DNA of 64,000 nucleotides from Rhodococcoides kyotonense (GTDB lineage: Bacteria > Actinomycetota > Actinomycetes > Mycobacteriales > Mycobacteriaceae). Shown piece by piece: positions 58,828 to 64,000 of the stretch; within the stretch, counting starts at the first letter, position 1; each line of letters opens with the position of its first letter. The notes beneath the pieces are model-generated. The model made no database searches. It was not told where the DNA came from and saw only the letters and a list, made by a program, of their open reading frames with translations. Position numbers and translations under genes: made by a program. The stretch spans positions 263,276-327,275 of the forward strand of contig NZ_LVHI01000001.1 in assembly GCF_001645385.1 (NCBI RefSeq), read 5' to 3'.

Positions 58828-60993
58828 ATGGCGTTTGCATCCGAACATCCCGTGGTGGCTCACTCCGAGTTCCGTCCGGTAGGCGACATCGAGCGGACGG
58901 GTCCTGCGTTCGAGGTCGTCAGCGAACACAAGCCGGCAGGCGACCAGCCCACCGCCATCGCCGATCTCGAACGCCGCCTCAAGGCCGACGAGAAAGACGT
59001 GGTTCTGCTCGGTGCCACCGGCACGGGTAAGTCCGCGACGACGGCGTGGCTCATCGAGCGGATGCAACGTCCGACGCTGGTCATGGCACCCAACAAGACC
59101 CTCGCAGCACAGTTGGCCAACGAGTTGCGTGACATGCTGCCCAACAACGCGGTCGAGTACTTCGTGTCGTACTACGACTACTACCAACCCGAGGCGTACA
59201 TCGCGCAGACCGATACGTACATCGAGAAGGACTCGTCGATCAACGACGACGTCGAGCGCCTCCGCCACTCGGCAACGGCACATCTGCTGTCCCGACGCGA
59301 CGTCGTCGTGGTCGCATCGGTGTCGTGCATCTACGGTCTCGGTACGCCGCAGTCGTACGTCGACCGTTCGATCCATCTGGAAGTGAACGTCGAGGTTCCA
59401 CGCGATGCCCTGCTGCGGCTTCTGGTCGACGTCCAGTACACCCGCAACGACATGTCGTTCACCCGTGGGTCGTTCCGCGTCCGAGGTGACACCGTCGAGA
59501 TCATCCCGTCGTACGAGGAGCTGGCGGTTCGCATCGAGTTCTTCGGCGACGAGATCGAGGCGCTGTACTACCTGCATCCTCTGACCGGTGACATCGTGCG
59601 CCAGGTCGATTCCGTGCGCATCTTCCCGGCGACGCACTACGTCGCGGGTCCCGAGCGCATGGAGAAGGCCGTCAAGAACATCGAGGCAGAGCTCGAAGAA
59701 CGGCTCGCGGAACTGGAGGGCAAGGGCAAACTCCTCGAAGCGCAGCGCCTGCGCATGCGCACCGAGTACGACCTGGAGATGATCAAGCAGGTCGGGTTCT
59801 GCTCCGGCATCGAGAACTACTCGCGTCACATCGACGGGCGTGGCCCAGGCAGCGCTCCGGCCACGCTCATCGACTACTTCCCCGAGGACTTCCTCCTGGT
59901 CATCGACGAGTCGCACGTCACCGTGCCGCAGATCGGTGCGATGTACGAGGGGGACATGTCCCGCAAGCGCAACCTGGTGGAGTTCGGCTTCCGCCTGCCG
60001 TCGGCCACCGACAACCGGCCGCTGACGTGGGAGGAGTTCACGCAGCGGATCGGACAAACCGTCTACCTGTCCGCGACGCCCGGCAAATACGAGCTGGGTC
60101 AGACGGGCGGTGAGTTCGTCGAACAGGTCATTCGCCCGACCGGTCTCGTCGATCCGAAGGTCGTCGTCAAGCCGACCAAGGGGCAGATCGACGACCTCGT
60201 GCACGAGATCCGCGAACGTACCGAGAAGGACGAGCGCGTTCTGGTCACCACGCTGACGAAGAAGATGTCCGAGGACCTCACCGACTACCTGCTCGAACTG
60301 GGCATTCGAGTCCGGTATCTGCATTCGGACATCGACACGTTGCGCCGCGTCGAGCTGCTGCGCCAACTACGTCTCGGTGAGTACGACGTGCTCGTCGGCA
60401 TCAACCTGCTGCGTGAGGGTCTCGACCTACCCGAGGTCTCTCTCGTCGCCATCCTGGACGCCGACAAGGAGGGCTTCCTCCGCAGCGGCACGAGCTTGAT
60501 TCAGACCATCGGTCGTGCAGCTCGTAACGTGTCCGGCGAGGTCCACATGTACGCGGACAAGATGACCGACTCGATGAAGTACGCCATCGAGGAAACCGAG
60601 CGCCGACGCGAGAAGCAGATCGCATACAACAAGGAGAAGGGCGTCGACCCGCAGCCGCTGCGCAAGAAGATCGCCGACATCCTCGACCAGGTCTACGAAG
60701 AGGCCGACGACACGGCAGAGTCCGTCGAGATCGGTGGTTCGGGACGTAACGCCAGCCGTGGCCGTCGCGCGCAGGGCGAGAAGGGCCGCGCAGCAGTCAG
60801 TTCCGGCGTGTACGAGGGTCAGGACGTGAAATCCATGCCGCGCGCCGAGCTCGCCGAGCTCGTCAAGAACCTCACCGACCAGATGATGAACGCTGCTCGT
60901 GAACTGCAATTCGAACTGGCGGGACGCTTGCGCGACGAGATCCAGGATCTCAAGAAGGAGCTGCGCGGAATGGACGCGGCGGGACTGAAGTAG
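58828..60993 (+). CDS. uvrB: Excinuclease ABC subunit B
   Basis: A 721-residue DNA-damage recognition helicase of nucleotide excision repair. Walker [11 protein letters not shown] (K68-S69), damage-probing beta-hairpin around [15 protein letters not shown]-type VIDESHV, helicase motif GRAARN, and the C-terminal UVR coiled coil ([20 protein letters not shown]) that binds UvrC. ATG 58828 follows TACCCT by 6 nt. Confidence 0.98.
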   Translation: MAFASEHPVVAHSEFRPVGDIERTGPAFEVVSEHKPAGDQPTAIADLERRLKADEKDVVLLGATGTGKSATTAWLIERMQRPTLVMAPNKTLAAQLANELRDMLPNNAVEYFVSYYDYYQPEAYIAQTDTYIEKDSSINDDVERLRHSATAHLLSRRDVVVVASVSCIYGLGTPQSYVDRSIHLEVNVEVPRDALLRLLVDVQYTRNDMSFTRGSFRVRGDTVEIIPSYEELAVRIEFFGDEIEALYYLHPLTGDIVRQVDSVRIFPATHYVAGPERMEKAVKNIEAELEERLAELEGKGKLLEAQRLRMRTEYDLEMIKQVGFCSGIENYSRHIDGRGPGSAPATLIDYFPEDFLLVIDESHVTVPQIGAMYEGDMSRKRNLVEFGFRLPSATDNRPLTWEEFTQRIGQTVYLSATPGKYELGQTGGEFVEQVIRPTGLVDPKVVVKPTKGQIDDLVHEIRERTEKDERVLVTTLTKKMSEDLTDYLLELGIRVRYLHSDIDTLRRVELLRQLRLGEYDVLVGINLLREGLDLPEVSLVAILDADKEGFLRSGTSLIQTIGRAARNVSGEVHMYADKMTDSMKYAIEETERRREKQIAYNKEKGVDPQPLRKKIADILDQVYEEADDTAESVEIGGSGRNASRGRRAQGEKGRAAVSSGVYEGQDVKSMPRAELAELVKNLTDQMMNAARELQFELAGRLRDEIQDLKKELRGMDAAGLK

Positions 60994-61009
60994 CGGCATC
61001 GGCGTTCGA

Positions 61010-61015
61010 TACGGT
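61010..61015 (+). promoter_or_regulatory. -10 box for a leaderless SCO6745-like transcript
   Basis: TACGGT ends 6 nt before ATG 61022. Geometry as in the other leaderless genes of this window. Confidence 0.4.
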
Positions 61016-61021
61016 TCAGGA

Positions 61022-61873
61022 ATGGACGCATCGAACGCAGGCCGGAGTGCACGCGCACTCGAACTTCTTCATTCGCTCACCTACTTCGTCCCCGAAACCC
61101 AGGACGCGCTGACCGAAGCGGGCTTGGAGGGTCGGGCACCCTACTTCGCCGGCCGAGCGGCGCCCCTCGGTCCGGTCGGTGCAGGCGTCGTCACGGCGAC
61201 GTTCTACAGCTTCAACCGGGAACTGATCGAGCCGTTGGTCCCGGCCGCCTGGTCGGTGCTGTCGCCGGAGAAGATCATCGAGATCCGGTACAGAACTCTC
61301 GACGCCGCGTACGAGCGTCTGTTGGGAGCTGAGGTACTGCGTTCGGCCGAGATGGCAGAGGCGGCCGAACTGGCATCCATCGCCGCGAGCCAGATCCCCG
61401 GCAACGACGGCCGGCCGCTGTACTCCGCGTACGCGGAGCTCGAGTGGCCGGAGGTTCCGCACCTTCGACTGTGGCACGCGTTGACGCTGCTGCGGGAGTA
61501 TCGCGGCGACGGCCACATCGCAGCCCTGCAGACAGCGGGGCTGAACGGAATCGAGGCGCTGATCTCGCACACGGCGACGGGCAAGGGCTTCGAGAAGGAG
61601 TTCGCTCGGAAACGTCGTGGCTGGTCCGAGGAACAGTGGAACGACGGCGTCGACGCACTGCGGGACCGAGAGATCCTGGATTCGAACGGGACCCTCACCG
61701 AACATGGCCACGATCTGCGTACCGTCGTCGAGGACATCACCGACGATCTGGCTCTCGCGCCGTGGGCGGCATTGGGTGAGGACGGCGCGGCGAGGCTCGT
61801 CGAACTCGCGACGCCGTGGCGTGATGCCGTCGTCGAGCAAGGTGTGTTCCCGCCCGGCGTCTTCGGCAAGTGA
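61022..61873 (+). CDS. SCO6745-family protein (SalK-like)
   Basis: A 283-residue soluble protein of the actinobacterial SCO6745/SalK family. N-terminal ALELLHSLTYFVPETQDALTE and YFAGRAAPLGPVGAGVVTATFYSF are conserved; a winged-helix-like C-terminal half (GFEKEFARKRRGWSEEQW, LTEHGHDL) resembles MarR-type DNA-binding folds. The family is often annotated as a possible regulator, but no target is known. ATG 61022 stands 6 nt after TACGGT. Its stop codon lies within the large palindrome that follows. Confidence 0.8.
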   Translation: MDASNAGRSARALELLHSLTYFVPETQDALTEAGLEGRAPYFAGRAAPLGPVGAGVVTATFYSFNRELIEPLVPAAWSVLSPEKIIEIRYRTLDAAYERLLGAEVLRSAEMAEAAELASIAASQIPGNDGRPLYSAYAELEWPEVPHLRLWHALTLLREYRGDGHIAALQTAGLNGIEALISHTATGKGFEKEFARKRRGWSEEQWNDGVDALRDREILDSNGTLTEHGHDLRTVVEDITDDLALAPWAALGEDGAARLVELATPWRDAVVEQGVFPPGVFGK

Positions 61874-61918
61874 CACTCGTTCGTGCGCCGCGACGAAGCG
61901 GCGCACGAACGAGTGTCA
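61871..61918. terminator. 48-bp palindrome containing both stop codons of convergent genes
   Basis: Perfect 21-bp arms (61871-61891 and 61898-61918) around a 6-nt loop GACGAA. The plus-strand gene's TGA is the first three bases of the left arm, and the minus-strand gene's TGA is the mirror-image end of the right arm. It can fold on either transcript and is probably a bidirectional terminator. Confidence 0.85.
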
Positions 61919-62773
61919 GCTCGTGATGTCCTTGGTGGAGAAGCGCCGCCACGCGACGATTCCGAACACGGTTGCGTAGGCGAGAGCCGAAAACGCACCG
62001 ACGAGCATGTCGTTCCATTCGATCGTCGGCGACAACGTGTCGGTCCACGCGCTGAAGTAGTGTCCGGGCAGGTAGTTGCGCAGCGATCCCAGCGCGGTGA
62101 TCTGGTCGAGAATCTGCGTCAGGATCGACGTCATCACAGCCCCGCCGACGGCTCCGAGAGGTGCGTCGGTGAGCACGGACAGCAGCATCGCCAGCCCCGC
62201 GACCCACAGCAGGTTCACCGCGATGTACACGATGGCGATCATGAGCCTGCCCAGAGCGTCGACGTACGGGAGACCGTCCCCGAACGGCGTCACCAGGGGT
62301 TCGGCGCCGTACAACGCAGTGCCCAACGCCAACGACACGGCCACCAACACCAGGATCGCGACGATCGACAACGTGGCCGACACCAACGCTTTCTGCAGCA
62401 GCAGACGCGTGCGCGGTACCGGTATGGCGAGGAGGTACCGCAGTGACGACCACGACGCCTCGCTGGCCACCGAGTCGCCGAAGAACAGCGCGACGACGAC
62501 GATCAGCAGGAATCCGACCGACATGAACAGGGTGAACACGGTGAAGTTGACGCCACCGCGTGTGCCGAGTTCGATCAGGCCGCCGGCGTCCGCGTCGTCG
62601 GACGACCGCCCGATGGCGAACGCGATCGCCAGGATCACCGGGAGCAACGCGAGGAAGCCGATGGCGAGTTGTGTTCGCCGACGGCCCAATTGGCGTCGCA
62701 GCTCGGTGCGGAACGGCAGCGTCCGTCCCGCCTGATACCCCGGGGCGCGCCCGTCGGTGTGCGTTGTGCTCAT
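61916..62773 (-). CDS. ABC-2 type transporter permease
   Basis: A 285-residue membrane protein with about six helices; the first, QLAIGFLALLPVILAIAFAIG, is followed by a large extracytoplasmic loop. The pattern fits ABC-2 permeases exporting drugs, lipids or peptides. ATG 62773 overlaps the ATPase stop by 4 nt (ATGA). Together with the upstream peptidase-ATPase fusion it would form an exporter. Substrate unknown. Confidence 0.88.
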   Translation of the reverse strand: MSTTHTDGRAPGYQAGRTLPFRTELRRQLGRRRTQLAIGFLALLPVILAIAFAIGRSSDDADAGGLIELGTRGGVNFTVFTLFMSVGFLLIVVVALFFGDSVASEASWSSLRYLLAIPVPRTRLLLQKALVSATLSIVAILVLVAVSLALGTALYGAEPLVTPFGDGLPYVDALGRLMIAIVYIAVNLLWVAGLAMLLSVLTDAPLGAVGGAVMTSILTQILDQITALGSLRNYLPGHYFSAWTDTLSPTIEWNDMLVGAFSALAYATVFGIVAWRRFSTKDITS

Positions 62774-64000
62774 CGGTCGCCCTTCGTCGAGGCCACGGGT
62801 TCGGAATCGGTGACCGCGGCAGTCGCGTTCGCGGGAGAGTCACCGTGGACGAGTTCGAGGAACACGTCCTCGAGCCGGGTGGACTGAGAGACACCGCGCA
62901 CGTCGAGTCCGGCATCCACCAAGGCCCGGACGACGACGCCGGGATCCGTGGTTCCCAGGTCCACGCGGAGTGTGCCGTCGTCGGTCACCTCGGGCGTGTG
63001 GTCCGTCTCGGCCACCACCTCGGCTCCGCGCTGGGGGTCGCTGACGCGAATGTCCGTCAGCCCGCCCGAGGCCGTCAGTTCCTTGACGGTTCCCGTGCTG
63101 ATCACCGAACCTCGGTTCATCACCACGACGTGCGTACACGTCTGCTCGACCTCGGCCAACAGATGGCTCGACACGAGCACCGTTCGACCCGTGCGCGCGT
63201 AGTCGATCAGAACGTCCCGCATCGCTCGGATCTGCGGCGGGTCGAGACCGTTGGTCGGTTCGTCCAGAACCATCAGATCCGGCAGCCCCAACATCGCTTG
63301 GGCGATCGCGAGGCGCTGTCGCATTCCCTGGCTGTAGGACTTGACCTTGCGTTCGACGGCAGCGCCCAGGTCGGCGATCTCCAGCGCCTCGTCGAGGTGC
63401 GCTTCTTCCAGCGGACGTCCGGTCGCCTGCCAGTACAGACGGAGATTCTCGATACCGCTGAGGTGCGGCAGGAAGCCGGACCCCTCGACGAACGATCCCA
63501 GTCGGGACAGCACAGGAGCGCCGGGGGAAACCTTGTGCCCGAAGACTCTGATCTCACCGCTCGTCGGCGTGATCAGCCCCATGAGCATGCGAAGCGTCGT
63601 CGTCTTGCCCGCACCATTGGGGCCGAGAAGTCCCAGCACCTGTCCCTGCTGGATCGCGAAGCTGACTCCGTCGACGGCTTTGAAGCCGTTGGAGTAGGTC
63701 TTGGCCAGATCGGTGATGACGAGGGGAGTGTCGACCAGCGACTCGTCGACCTCGGCCACGAGGCGACGGCGCGACCGAATCACATTGATCGCAACGAGAG
63801 TCGCGACGGCGACCGCGATCGCCCCGATGCCGACGAGCGGAGCGATCGGAACCGAACTGTTCCCGCGTGCGACACCGTCGACCATGGGCACGGTGAGCAC
63901 CGGATCGTCGAGCGCGACGACGAACTGGGCAGGCTGCAGCGGAACGGCGTACGCCTGATCCGTCGTCGACACCGAGACCTCGACGCGATGCCCTTCCGGA
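62770..64000 (-). CDS. ABC transporter ATPase fused to an X-Pro peptidase-like domain (N-terminus cut by window edge)
   Basis: An open frame continues to the right edge with no start needed at 63972. The visible 410 residues begin with PEGHRVEVSVSTTDQAYAVP, which resembles the C-terminal beta-sandwich of X-Pro dipeptidyl-peptidase/CocE alpha/beta-hydrolases. A transmembrane helix follows (IAPLVGIGAIAVAVATLVAI, about 43-70 in visible numbering). Then comes an ABC ATPase: Walker A GLLGPNGAGKTTTL, signature SYSQGMRQRLAIAQAML, Walker B LMVLDEPTNGLDP, and a DrrA-like C-terminal domain. This fits an exported peptidase tethered to an exporter ATPase. It overlaps the permease gene by 4 nt. Confidence 0.85.
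   Translation of the reverse strand, partial: PEGHRVEVSVSTTDQAYAVPLQPAQFVVALDDPVLTVPMVDGVARGNSSVPIAPLVGIGAIAVAVATLVAINVIRSRRRLVAEVDESLVDTPLVITDLAKTYSNGFKAVDGVSFAIQQGQVLGLLGPNGAGKTTTLRMLMGLITPTSGEIRVFGHKVSPGAPVLSRLGSFVEGSGFLPHLSGIENLRLYWQATGRPLEEAHLDEALEIADLGAAVERKVKSYSQGMRQRLAIAQAMLGLPDLMVLDEPTNGLDPPQIRAMRDVLIDYARTGRTVLVSSHLLAEVEQTCTHVVVMNRGSVISTGTVKELTASGGLTDIRVSDPQRGAEVVAETDHTPEVTDDGTLRVDLGTTDPGVVVRALVDAGLDVRGVSQSTRLEDVFLELVHGDSPANATAAVTDSEPVASTKGDR

Overview
The window is a stretch of actinobacterial core chromosome with high G+C and about 60 closely packed genes. An antigen 85-type mycolyltransferase (10256-11293) indicates a mycolic-acid producer. The gene order bioB-bsaP-DUF2567-nrtR-nadABC / his / trp / lgt / gltBD / pyk-tesB / pdtaR / polA / rpsA-coaE-DUF402-uvrB parallels the Mycobacterium tuberculosis Rv1589-Rv1633 region. 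The extra transporters, an MFS gene inside the his operon and the general gene set fit Rhodococcus or a close relative best. That genus-level call is inference from gene content, not a computed phylogeny. I see no insertion sequence, prophage, integrase, CRISPR array or rRNA.

Layout. 1-6600: cofactor biosynthesis. A BioQ-like TetR gene faces bioB-bsaP across two operator palindromes. A Nudix-type NrtR repressor faces nadA-nadB-nadC (de novo NAD) across another palindrome. 6600-11850: mixed housekeeping genes (S4 RNA-binding protein, LysR regulator, DUF5997, YchJ, LysE exporter, SRPBCC protein, mycolyltransferase, DinB-like protein). 11899-19792: histidine operon hisD-C-B-(MFS)-hisH-(small membrane protein)-priA-impA-hisF-hisI. 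19962-21017: MarR regulator and peroxiredoxin on the minus strand. 21074-28191: trpE-membrane protein-trpC-trpB-trpA-lgt and a TM2 protein. No trpF is present, as expected when PriA does both the HisA and TrpF reactions. 28454-37745: gltBD (glutamate synthase), pyruvate kinase, thioesterase II and a DNA glycosylase. 37927-44686: a tRNA with anticodon CAA, the PdtaR antiterminator, and a branched-chain amino-acid ABC system whose binding-protein gene converges on the livHMGF operon. 44895-54638: polA, thioredoxin, an AraC/GlxA regulator, an RNA-ligase-like protein, a decarboxylating dehydrogenase, a polar amino-acid ABC cassette and a methyltransferase. 54977-64000: rpsA, an unrecognised 68-codon minus-strand gene, the coaE-GrpB fusion, DUF402, uvrB, an SCO6745-like protein, and an ABC-2 exporter whose ATPase is fused to a peptidase-like domain that runs off the right edge.

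Themes. Many genes overlap by 4 nt (ATGA or GTGA), which marks translationally coupled operons. Many others start 5-8 nt after a TANNNT -10 box, which suggests leaderless transcripts. Convergent gene pairs are separated by strong hairpins. Two convergent gaps (19806-19933 and 40368-40536) carry copies of one ~54-bp palindromic repeat family, and a third (61871-61918) is a 48-bp palindrome containing both stop codons. The most novel-looking items are this repeat family, the class I-shaped tRNA with a leucine CAA anticodon, the LivH permease with an exported N-terminal domain, the small gene between rpsA and coaE, and the peptidase-ABC fusion.
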